From NCBI RefSeq assembly GCF_051401765.1, contig NW_027480422.1:11984001-12048000 (forward strand): DNA of 64,000 nt, given 5' to 3'. Below are positions 1-11,699 of the stretch, piece by piece; the first letter of the stretch is position 1, and the number at the start of each line of letters is the position of its first letter. This DNA comes from Calliopsis andreniformis (Eukaryota; Arthropoda; Insecta; Hymenoptera; Andrenidae). The translations under genes and the position numbers were made by a program. A model generated the notes under the pieces. That model saw nothing but the letters and a program-made list of their open reading frames with translations. It was not told the DNA's origin and searched no databases.

Positions 1-269
1 GCGTTGACTTCTTAGGCTCTGACTATTCGCTCTGGTGAAACAACGCCCTAGGGTGATGCCTACGTTGCCCGGATCGTAAAAATGACCATTACGTCCACAC
101 TGGTTGCAATTATCCGTTTTATACGACGGAAAAACTGTTGTATTAATTTTGTATTTGGTGCTTCTGGCGTTGACTTCTTAGGCCCTAACTATTCGATGTG
201 GTTGAGCAACGCCCTAGAGTGAAGCCTAGATTGCCCGGAACGTAGAAATGACCATAACATTCATACTGG

Positions 270-3200
270 TTGCAATTATTCCTGTTATACAAGGGAAAAA
301 CTGTTGTATTTATATTGTATTTTATGCTTCTGGCGTTGACTTCCTGGGCCCTAACTATTCTATCTGGAGGAGCAACGCCCTACAGTGAAGCCTAGGTTGC
401 CCGGAATGCAGAACTGACCATCACTTTCACACTGGTGGCAATTATTCCTGTTATACGATGGACAAACTGTTGGATTTTTAATGTACTTTATGCTTCTGGC
501 GTTGACTTCTAAGGCCCTATGTATTCGATCTGGTGGAGCAATGCCTCAGTGTTAAGTCTAGGATGCCCGGAACGTAGAAATGTCCGTTACTTTCACCCTG
601 GTTGCAATTACTCATTTTATGCGATGGAAAAACTGTTGTACATATATCGTATTTTATGCTTCTGGCATTCACTTCTTAGGCCCTAACTATTCGATCTGGT
701 GGAGCAACGCCCTGGGGTGAAGACTAGGTTGCGCGGAACGTAGAAATGACCATAACTTTCAGACTGGTTTCAATTGTTCGTTTTATACAATGGAAAAACT
801 GTTCTATTTATTTTGTATTTTATGCTTCGGGCGTTGACTTCTAAGGCCCCAACTATTCGATCTGGTGGAGCAACGCCCTAGAGTGAATCCTAGGTTGCCC
901 GGAACGTAGAAATGACCACTACCTTCACACTGTTTGCGATTATTCATTTTATACGATGGTAAAACTGTTGTACATATATCGTATTTTATGCTTCTGGCGT
1001 TGACTTCTTAGGCCCTAACTATACGATCAGGTGGAGCAACGCCCTAGGGTGAAGCCTAGGTTGCCCGGAACGTAGAAATGACCATAACTTTCATACTGGT
1101 TGCAATTATTCGTTTTATACGATGGAAAAACTGTTGTATTTATTTTGTATTTGGTGCTTCTGGCGTTGACATCCTAGGCCCTAACTATTCGGTGTGGTTG
1201 AGCAACGCCCTATAGTGAAGCCTAGGATGCCCGGAACGTAGAAATGACCATAACTTTCATACTGGTTGCAATTATTCGTTTTATACGATGGAAAAACTGT
1301 TGCATTTATATTGTATTTTATGCTTCAGGCGTTGACTGCTTAGGCCCTAACTATTCGCTCTGGTGGAACAACGCCCTAGGGTGATGCCTAGGTTGCCCGG
1401 ATCGTAGAAATGACCATTACTTGCACACTGGTTGCAATTATTCGTTTTATACGATGGAAAAACTGTTGTATTTATTTTGTATTTGGTGCTCCTGGCGTTG
1501 ACTTCTTAGGACCTAACTATTGGATCTGGTGGACCAACGCCGTAGAGTGAAGCCTAGGTTGCCCGGAACGTAGAAATGACCATTACGTCCACACTGTTTG
1601 CAATTATTCATGTTACACAGTGGAAAAACTGTTGTATTTATATTGTATTTTATGCTTCTGGCATTGACTTCTAAGGCCCTAACTATTCGATGTGGTTGAG
1701 CACCGCCCTAGAGTGAAGCCTAGATTGCCCGGAACGTGGAAATGACCATAACTATCAGACTGGTTGCAATTACTCGTTTTATACGATGGAAAGACTGTTG
1801 TATTTATATTGTATTTTATAGTTATGGCGTTGTGTTCTAGGGCCGTAGCTATTCGATGTGGATGAGCAACGCCCTAGAGTGAAGCCTACATTGCCCGGAA
1901 CGTAGAAATGGCCATAAGTTTCATACTGGTTGCAATTATTCGTTTTATACGATGGAAAAACTGTAGTATTTATATTGTATTTTATGCTTTTGGCGTTGAC
2001 TTCTAAGCCCGCAGCTATTCGATGTGGTGGAGCAACGCCCTCGAGTGAAGCCTATGTTGCCCGGAACGTAGAAATGACCATACCTTTCACACTGGTTGCA
2101 ATTATTCCTGTTATACAAGGGAAAAACTGTTGTATTTATATTGTATTTTATGCTTCTGGCGTTGACTTCCTGGGCCCTAACGATTCTATCTGGAGGAGCA
2201 ACGCCCTAGAGTGAAGCCTAGGTTGCCCGGAATGCCGAAATGACCATCACTTTCACACTGGCGGCAATTATTCCTGTTATACGATGGACAAACTGTTGGA
2301 TTTTTAATGTACTTTATGCTTCTGGCGTTGACTTCTAAGGCCCTATGTATTCGATCTGGTGGAGCAATGCCTCAGTGTTAAGTCTAGGATGCCCGGAACG
2401 TAGAAATGTCCGTTACTTTCACCCTGGTTGCAATTACTCATTTTATGCGATGGAAAAACTGTTGTACATATATCGTATTTTATGCTTCTGGCATTCACTT
2501 CTTAGGCCCTAACTATTCGATCTGGTGGAGCAACGCCCTGGGGTGAAGACTAGGTTGCGCGGAACGTAGAAATGACCATAACTTTCACACTGGTTTCAAT
2601 TGTTCGTTTTATACAATGGAAAAACTGTTCTATTTATTTTGTATTTTATGCTTCGGGCGTTGACTTCTAAGGCCCCAACTATTCGATCAGGTGGAGCAAC
2701 GCCCTAGAGTGAATCCTAGGTTGCCCGGAACGTAGAAATGACCATTACCTTCACACTGTTTGCGATTATTCATTTTATACGATGGTAAAACTGTTGTACA
2801 CATATCGTATTTTATGCTTCTGGCGTTGACTTCTTAGGCCCTAACTATACGATCAGGTGGAGCAACGCCCTAGGGTGAAGCCTAAGTTGCCCGGAACGTA
2901 GAAATGACCATAACTTTCATACTGGTTGCAATTATTCGTTTTATACGATGGAGAAACTGTTGTATTTATTTTGTATTTGGTGCTTCTGGCGTTGACATCT
3001 TAGGCTCTAACTATTCGGTGTGGTTGAGCAACGCCCTAGAGTGAAGCCTAGGATACCCGGAACGTAGAAATGACCATAACTTTCATACTGGTTGCAATTA
3101 TTCGTTTTATACGATGGAAAAACTGTTGCATTTATATTGTATTTTATGCTTCAGGCGTTGACTTCTTAGGCCCTAACTATTCGCTCTGGTGGAACAACGC

Positions 3201-3795
3201 CCTAGGGTGATGCCTAGGTTGCCCGGATCGTAGAAATGACCATTACTTGCACACTGGTTGCAATTATTCGTTTTATACGATGCAAAAACTGTTGTATTTA
3301 TTTTGTATTTGGTGCTCCTGGCGTTGACTTCTTGGGCCCTAACTATTGGATCTGGTGGACCAACGCCGTAGAGTGAAGCCTAGGTTGCACGGAACGTAGA
3401 AATGACCATTACGTCCACACTGTTTGCAATTATTCATGTTACACAGTGGAAAAACTGTTGTATTTATATTGTATTTTATGCTTCTGGCATTGACTTCTAA
3501 GGCCCTAACTATTCGATGTGGTTGAGCACCGCCCTAGAGTGAAGCCTAGATTGCCCGGAACGTAGAAATGACCATAACTATCAGACTGGTTGCAATTATC
3601 CGTTTTATACGATGGATAGACTGTTGTATTTATATTGTATTTTATAGTTATGGCGTTGTCTTCTAGGGCCGCAGCTATTCGATGTGGTTGAGCAACGCCC
3701 TAGAGTGAAGCCTAGATTTCCCGGAACGTAGAAATGGCCATAAGTTTCATACTGGTTGCAATTATTCGTTTTATACGATGGAAAAACTGTTGTAT
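270..3795 (+). repeat. 11-monomer HOR, 1826-bp period
   Basis: Two tandem copies, the second incomplete, of an 11-monomer unit. Matching landmarks lie 1826 bp apart: ATGACCATAACTTTCATACT at 1078 and 2904, and TCGCTCTGGTGGAACAACGC at 1355 and 3181. The left edge is near 270, where upstream bases stop matching. The right edge is near 3795, where copy one has a TATTTTATGCTTTTGGCG-type monomer and copy two a TTTTTTATAGTTATGGCG-type. Edges are approximate because all monomers are related. A further copy of part of this unit (the monomer starting near 401 and 2227) recurs at 5381, 3154 bp (19 monomers) after the second. Confidence 0.8.
1065..1230 (+). repeat. Representative satellite monomer (166 bp)
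   Basis: One full monomer, from CCGGAACGTA to the base before the next CCGGAACGTA. It is of the variant carrying TTCGTTTTATACGATG (1109-1124), which matches a CENP-B box at seven of nine core positions. Other monomers carry TTCCTGTTATACGATG at the same place. Neighbouring monomers differ mainly in the segment after ATGACC, in this TTCG/TTCC site and in the T-rich segment (TTATATTGTATTTTATGC, TTATTTTGTATTTGGTGC or TTATATTGTTTTTTATAG). These three switches define the monomer subtypes used to trace higher-order repeats. Confidence 0.9.
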
Positions 3796-4821
3796 TTATA
3801 TTGTTTTTTATAGTTATGGCGTTGACTTCTTAGGCCCTAGCTATTGGATCTGGTGGAGCAGCGCCCTAGGGTGAAGCCTAGGTTGCCCGGAAAGTAGAAA
3901 TGACCATTACTTGCATACTGGTTGCAATTATTCGTTTTATACGATGGAAAAACTGTTGTACATATATTGTATTTTATGCTTCTGGCGTTGACTTCTTAGG
4001 CCCTAACTATTCGATCAGGGGGAGCAACGCCCTAGGGTGAAGCCTAGGTTGCCCGGAACGTAGAAATGACCATAACTTTCATACTGGTTGCAATTATTCG
4101 TTTTATACGATGGAAAAACTGTTGTATTTATATTGTATTTTATGCTTCTGGCATTGACTTCTTAGGCCCTAACTATTCGCTCTGGTGGAACAACGCCCTA
4201 GGGTGATGCCTAGGTTGCCCGGATCGTAGAAATGACCATTACTTGCACACTGGTTGCAATTATTCGTTTTGTACGATGGAAAAACTGTTGTATTTATTTT
4301 GTATTTGGTGCTCCTGGCGTTGACTTCTTAGGCCCTAACTATTGGATCTGGTGGACCAACGCCGTAGAGTGAAGCCTAGGTTGCCCGGAACGTAGAAATG
4401 ACCATTTCGTCCACACTGTTTGCAATTATTCATGTTACACAGTGGAAAAACTGTTGTATTTATATTGTATTTTATGCTTCTGGCATTGACTTCTAAGGCC
4501 CTAACTATTCGATGTGGTTGAGCACCGCCCTAGAGTGAAGCCTAGATTGCCCGGAACGTGGAAATGACCATAACTATCAGACTGGTTGCAATTACTCGTT
4601 TTATACGATGGAAAGACTGTTGTATTTATATTGTATTTTATAGTTATGGCGTTGTGTTCTAGGGCCGTAGCTATTCGATGTGGATGAGCAACGCCCTAGA
4701 GTGAAGCCTACATTGCCCGGAACGTAGAAATGGCCATAAGTTTCATACTGGTTGCAATTATTCGTTTTATACGATGGAAAAACTGTTGTATTTATATTGT
4801 TTTTTATAGTTATGGCGTTGA
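3070..4821 (+). repeat. 6-monomer HOR offset, 996 bp
   Basis: Segments near 3070-3825 and 4066-4821 match at an offset of 996 bp (six monomers); TCGCTCTGGTGGAACAACG is at 3181 and 4177. Upstream of this the offset becomes 1162 bp (seven monomers): GATCAGG lies at 2851 and 4013, so one monomer was gained or lost within the duplicated block. The first segment overlaps the end of the 11-monomer HOR, showing that the two duplications are superimposed. Confidence 0.65.
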
Positions 4822-7800
4822 CTTCTAAGGCCGTAGCTGTTCGATGTGGTGGAGCAATGCCCTAGGGTGTAGCCTAGGGTGCCCGTAACGTAGAAATGAC
4901 CATTACCTCCACACTGTTTGCAATTATTCATTTTATACAATGGAAAAACTGTTGTATTTATATTGTTTTTTATAGTTATGGCGTTGACTTCTAAGGCCGT
5001 AGCTGTTCGATGTGGTGGAGCAATGCAATAGAGTGTAGCCTAGGGTGCCCGCAACGTAGAAATGACCATATTTTTCACACTGTTTGCAATTATTCCTGTT
5101 ATACGATTGAAAAACTGTAGTATTTATATTGTATTTTATGCTTTTGGCGTTGACTTCTAAGGCCGCAGCTATTCGATGTGGTGGAGCAACGCCCTAGAGT
5201 GAAGCCTAGGTTGCCCGGAACGTAGAAATGGCCATACCTTTCACACTGGTTGCAATTATTCCTGTTATACAAGGGAAAAACTGTTGTATTTATATTGTAT
5301 TTTATGCTTCTGGCGTTGACTTCCTGGGCCCTAACTATTCTATCTGGAGGAGCAACGCCCTAGAGTGAAGCCTAGGTTGCCCGGAATGCAGAAATGACCA
5401 TCACTTTCACACTGGCGGCAATTATTCCTGTTATACGATGGACAAACTGTTGGATTTTTAATGTACTTTATGCTTCTGGCGTTGACTTCTAAGGCCCTAT
5501 GTATTCGATCTGGTGGAGCAATGCCTCAGTGTTAAGTCTAGGATGCCCGGAACGTAGAAATGTCCGTTACTTTCACCCTGGTTGCAATTACTCATTTTAG
5601 GCGATGGAAAAACTGTTGTACATATATCGTATTTTATGCTTCTGGCATTCACTTCTTAGGCCCTAACTATTCGATCTGGTAGAGCAACGCCCTGGAGTGA
5701 AGACTAGGTTGCGCGGAACGTAGAAATGACCATAACTTTCACACTGGTTTCAATTGTTCGTTTTATACAATGGAAAAACTGTTCTATTTATTTTGTATTT
5801 TATGCTTCGGGCGTTGACTTCTAAGGCGCCAACTATTCGATCTGGTGGAGCAACGCCCTAGAGTGAAGCCTAGGTTGCCCGGAATGTAGAAATGACCATT
5901 ACCTTCACTCTGTTTGCGATTATTCATTTTATACGGCGGTAAAACTGTTGTACATATATCGTATTTTATGCTTCTGGCGTTGACTTCTAAGGCCCTATGT
6001 ATTCGATCTGGTGTAGCAATGCCTCAGAGTTAAGTCTAGGATGCCCGCAACGTAGAAATGTCTATTACTTTCACACTGGTTGCAATTATTCGATTTATAA
6101 GATGGAAAAACTGTTGTACATATATCATATTTTATGCTTCTGGCGTTGACTTCATAGGCCCTAACTATTCGATCAGGTGGAGCAACGCCCTAGGGTGAAG
6201 CCTTGGTTGCCCGGAACGTAGAAATGACCATAACTTTCATACTGGCTGCAATTATTCGTTTTATACGATGGAAAAACTGTTCTATTTATATTGTATTTTA
6301 TGCTTCTGGCGTTGACTTCTTAGGCCCTAACTATTCGATCTGGTGCAGCATGGCCCTGGAGTGAAGCCTAGGTTGCCCGGAATGAAGAAATGACCATCAC
6401 TTTCACACTGGTTGCAATTATTCTTGTTATACGATGGAAAGACTGTTGTATTTATATTGTATTTTATGCTTCTGGCGTTGACTTCTTAGGCCATAACTAT
6501 TTGATCTGGTGGTGCACCGCCCTGTAGTGAAGCCTAGGTTGCCCGTAACGTAGAAATGACCATTACTTCCACACTGTTTGCAATTATTCATATTATACAG
6601 TGGAAAAACTGTTGTATTTATATTCTATTTTATGCTTCTGGCATGACCTCTAAGGCCCTAACTATTCGATGTGGTTGAGCAACGCCCTAGAGTGAAGCCT
6701 AGATTGCCCGGAACGTAGAAATGACCATAGCTTTCATACTGGTTGCAATTATTCGTTTTATACGATGGAAAAACTGTTGCATTTATTTTGTGTTTGGTGC
6801 TCCTGGCGTTGACTTCTTAAGCCCTAGCTATTGGATCTGGTGGAGCAGCGCCCTAGGGTGTAGCCTAGGTTGCCTGGAAAGTATAAATGACCATTACTTG
6901 CATACTGGTTGCAATTATTCGTTTTATACGATGGAAAAACCGTTGTACATATATCGTATTTTATGCTTCTGGCGTTGACTTCTTAGGCCCTAACTATTCG
7001 ATCAGGGGGAGCAACGCCCTAGGGTGAAGCCTAGGTTGCCCGGAACGTAGAAATGACCATAACTTTCATACTGGTTGCAATTATTCCTGTTATACAAGGG
7101 AAAAACTGTTGTATTTATATTGTATTTTATGCTTCTGGCGTTGACTTAATGGGCCCTAACTATTCTATCTTGAGGAGCAACGCCCTAGAGTGAAGCCTAG
7201 GTTGCCAGGAATGCAGAAATAACCATCACTTTCACACGGGTGGCAATTATTCCTGTTATACGATGGACAAACTGTTGGATTTTTAATGTACTTTATGCTC
7301 CTGGCGTTGACTTCTAAGGCCCTATGTATTCGATCTGGTGGAGCAATGCTTCTGTGTTGAGTCTAGGATGCCCGGAACGTAGAAATGGCCGTTACTTTCA
7401 CACTGGTTGCAATTACTCATTTTATACGACGGAAGAACTGTTGTACATATATCGTATTTTATGCTTCTGGCATTGACTTCTTAGGCCCTAACTATTCGAT
7501 CTGGTGGAGCTACGCCCTAGAGTGAAGCCTAGGTTGCCCGGAACGTAGAAATGACCATAACTATCAGACTGGTTGCAATTATTCGTTTTATGCGATGGAA
7601 AGACTGTTGTATTTATATTGTATTTTATAGTTATGGCGTTGTCTTCTAGGGCCGTAGCTATTCGATGTGGTTGAGCAACGCCCTAGAGTGAAGTATAGGT
7701 TGCCCGGGACGTAGAAATGACCATTACTTCCACACTGGTTGCAATTATTCCTGTTATACAAGGGAAAAACTGTTGTATTTATATTGTATTTTATGCTTCT

Positions 7801-7854
7801 GGCGTTGACTTCTTAGGCCCTAACTATTCGATCTGGTGGAGCATGGCCCTAGAG
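4822..7854 (+). repeat. Mixed satellite monomers
   Basis: Ordinary 166-bp monomers with no simple local tandem unit. The part from about 5220 to 5970 is a copy of about 2070-2820 at an offset of 3154 bp. The TTAATGGGCCC monomer near 7141 recurs at 8801, 1660 bp (ten monomers) later. I see nothing other than satellite here. Confidence 0.75.
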
Positions 7855-9740
7855 TGAAGCCTAGGTTGCCCGGAATGAAGAAATGACCATCACTTTCACA
7901 CTGGTTGCAATTATTCTTGTTATACGATGGAAAAGCTGTTGTATTTATTTTGTATTTTATGCCTCTGGCGTTGACTCCTAAGGCCGTAGCTATTCGATGT
8001 GGTGGAGGAACGCCCTAGAGTGAAGCCTAGGTTGCCCGGAACGTAGAAATGACCATAGCTTTCACACTGGTTGCAATTATTCCTGTTATACAAGGGAAAA
8101 ACTGTTGTATTTATATTGTATTTTATGCTTCTGGCGTTGACTTCTTAGACCCTAAGTGTTCGATCTGGTGGAGCATGGCCCTAGAGTGAAGCGTAGGTTG
8201 CCAGGAATGTAGAAATGACCATCACTTTCACACTGGTTGCAATTATTCTTGTTATACGATTGAAAAACTGTTGTATTTATACTGTATTTTATGCTTCTGG
8301 CGTTGACTTCTAAGGCCGCAGCTATTCGATGTGGTGGAGAAACGCCCTAGAGTGAAGCCTAGATTGCCCGGAAAGTAGAAATGACCATTACCTCCACACT
8401 GTTTGCAATTATTCATTTTATACAAAGGAAAAACTGTTGTATTTATAATGTTTTTTATAGTTATGGCGTTGACTTCTAAGGTCTTAGCTATTCGATGTGG
8501 TGGAGCAATGCCCTAGAGTGTAGCCTAGGATGCCCGCAACGTAGAAATGACCATACCTTTCACACTGTTTGCAATTATTCCTGTTATACGACTCAAAAAC
8601 TGTTGTAGTTATATTGTATTTTATGCTTCTGGCGTTGACTTCTAAGGCCGGAGCTATTCGATGTGGTGGAGCAACGCCCTAGAGTGAAGCCTAGGTTGCC
8701 CGGAACGCAGAAATGACCATACCTTTCACACTGGTTGCAATTATTCCTGTTATACAAGGGAAAAACTGTTGTATTTATATTGTATTCTATGCTTCTGGCG
8801 TTGAGTTAATGGGCCCTAACTATTCTATCTTGAGGAGCAACGCCCTAGAGTGAAGCCTAGGTTGCCAGGAATGCAGAAATAACCATCACTTTCACACGGG
8901 TGGCAATTATTCCTGTTATACGATGGACAAACTGTTGGATTTTTAATGTACTTTATGCTTCTGGCGTTGACTTCTAAGGCCCTATGTATTTGATCTGGTG
9001 GAGCAATGTTTCAGTGTTAAGTCTAGGATGCCCGGAACGTAGAAATGGCCGTTACTTTCACACTGGTTGCAATTACTCATTTTATACGATGGAAAAACTG
9101 TTGTACATATATCGTATTTTATGCTTCTGGCATTGACTTCTTAGGCCCTAACTATTCGATCTGGTGGAGCAACGCCCTAGAGTGAAGCCTAGGTTGCCCG
9201 GAATGAAGAAATGACCATCACTTTCACACTGGTTGCAATTATTCTTGTTATACGATGGAAAAGCTGTTGTATTTATTTTGTATTTTATGCCTCTGGCGTT
9301 GACTCCTAAGGCCGTAGCTATTCGATGTGGTGGAGGAACGCCCTAGAGTGAAGCCTAGGTTGCCCGGAACGTAGAAATGACCATAGCTTTCACACTGGTT
9401 GCAATTATTCCTGTTATACAAGGGAAAAACTGTTGTATTTATATTGTATTTTATGCTTCTGGCGTTGACTTCTTAGGCCCTAAGTGTTCGATCTGGTGGA
9501 GCATGGCCCTAGAGTGAAGCGTAGGTTGCCAGGAATGTAGAAATGACCATCACTTTCACACTGGTTGCAATTATTCTTGTTATACGATTGAAAAACTGTT
9601 GTATTTATACTGTATTTTATGCTTCTGGCGTTGACTTCTAAGGCCGCAGCTATTCGATGTGGTGGAGAAACGCCCTAGAGTGAAGCCTAGATTGCCCGGA
9701 AAGTAGAAATGACCATTACCTCCACACTGTTTGCAATTAT
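7855..9740 (+). repeat. 8-monomer HOR offset, 1328 bp
   Basis: The segment from about 7855 to 8412 is repeated at about 9183-9740, an offset of 1328 bp (eight monomers). A diagnostic marker is GAATGAAGAAATGACC at 7873 and 9201, a rare change from GAACGTAGAAATGACC. Upstream of the marker the two copies have GCATGGCCC and GCAACGCCC, so the left edge falls close to 7855. The second copy is partial and runs into the next, 5-monomer, unit. Confidence 0.75.
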
Positions 9741-11030
9741 TCCTGTTATACAAGGGAAAAACTGTTGTATCTATATTGTATTTTATGCTTCTGGCGTTGA
9801 CTTCCTGGGCCCTAACTAATCTATCTGGAGGAGCAACGCCCTAGAGTGAAGCCTAGGTTGCCCGGAGTGCAGAAATGACCATAACTTTCACACTGGTGGC
9901 AATTATTCCTGCTATACGATGGACAAACTGTTGGATTTATAATGTACTTTATGCTTCTGGCGTTGACTTCTAAGGCCCTATGTATTCGATCTTGTGGAGC
10001 AATGTCTGAGTGTTAAGTCTAGGATTCCCGGAACGTAGAAATGGCCGTTACTTTCACACTGGTTGCAATTACTCATTTTATGCGATGCAAAAACTGTTGT
10101 ACATATATCGTATTTTATGCTTCTGGCTTTGACTTCTTGGGCCCTAACTATTCGATCTGGTGGAGCAACGCCCTAGGGTGAAGTCTAGGTTGCCGGGAAC
10201 GTAGAAATGACCATAGCTTTCACACTGGTTGCAATTATTCCTGTTATACAAGGGAAAAACTGTTGTATTTATGTTGTATTTTATGCTTCTGGCGTTGACT
10301 TCTTAGGCCCTAACTATTCGATCTGATGGAGCATGGCCGTAGAGTGAAGCCTAGGTTGCCCGGAATGTAGAAATGACCATCACTTTCACACTGGTTGCAA
10401 TTATTCTTGTTATACGGTGGAAAAACTGTTGTATTTATTTTGTATTTTAAGCCTCTGGCGTTGACTCCTAAGGCCGCAGCTATTCGATGTGGTCGAGAAA
10501 CGCCCCAGAGTGAAGCCTAGGTTGCCCGGAAAGTAGAAATGGCCATTACCTCCACACTGTTTGCAATTATTCCTGTTATACAAGGGAAAAACTGTTGTAT
10601 CTATATTGTAGTTTATGCTTCTGGCGTTGACTTCCTGGGCCCTAACTAATCTATCTGGAGGAGCAACGCCCTAGAGTGAAGCCTAGGTTGCCCGGAGTGC
10701 AGAAATGACCATAACTTTCACACTGGTTGCAATTATTCCTGCTATACGATGGACAAACTGTTGGATTTATAATGTACTTTATGCTTCTGGCGTTGACTTC
10801 TAAGGCCCTATGTATTCGATCTTGTGGAGCAATGTCTGAGTGTTAAGTCTAGGATTCCCGGAACGTAGAAATGGCCGTTACTTTCACACTGGTTGCAATT
10901 ACTCATTTTATGCGTTGGAAAAACTGTTGTACATATATCGTATTTTATGCTTCTGGCTTTGACTTCTTGGGCCCTAACTATTCGATCTGGTGGAGCAACG
11001 CCCTAGGGTGAAGTCTAGGTTGCCCGGAAC
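9371..11030 (+). repeat. 5-monomer HOR, 830-bp period, two copies
   Basis: Two tandem copies, about 9371-10200 and 10201-11030. Landmarks lie 830 bp apart: GACCATAGCTTTCACACTGG at 9379 and 10209, and the rare CCCTAACTAATCTATC variant near 9812 and 10642. The end of the second copy, with the adjoining monomers (about 10480-11670), matches 18941-20140 in the large duplication at an offset of 8461 bp. That matching block includes the unusual GGTCGAGAAACGCCCCAG. Confidence 0.8.
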
Positions 11031-11699
11031 GTAGAAATGACCATAACTATCAGACTGGTTGCAATTATTCGTTTTATACGAAGCATAGACTGTTGTATTT
11101 ATACTGTATTTTATAGCTATGGCGTTGTCTTCTAGGGCCGTAGCTATTCGATGTGGTTGAGCTACGCCCTAGAGTGAAGCATAGGTTGCCCGGAACGTAG
11201 AAATGACCATTACTTCCACACTGTTTGCAATTATTCGTATTATACAGTGGAACAACTGTTGTATTTATATGGCATTTTATGCTTCTGGCACTGACTTCTA
11301 AGGCCCTAACTATTCCATGTGGTGGAGCAACGCCCTAGAGTGAAGCCTAGGTTGTCCGGAACGTAGAAATGACCATAGCTTGCACACTGGTTGCAATTAT
11401 TCCTGTTATACGATGGAAAAGCTGTTGTATTTGTATTGTATTTTATGCTTCTGCCGTAGGCTTCTTGGGCCCTAACTATTCGATCTGGTGGAACGACGCC
11501 CTAGAGTGCAGCCTAGGTTGCCAGTATCGTAGAAATGACCATATCTTTCACACTGGTTGCAATTATTCCTGTTATACGATGGTAAAACTGTTGTATTTAT
11601 TTTGTATTTTATGCCTCTGGCGTTGACTCCGAAGGCCGTAGCTATTCGATGTGGTGGAGCGACGCCCTAGAGTGAAGCCTAGGATGCCCGCAACGTAGA

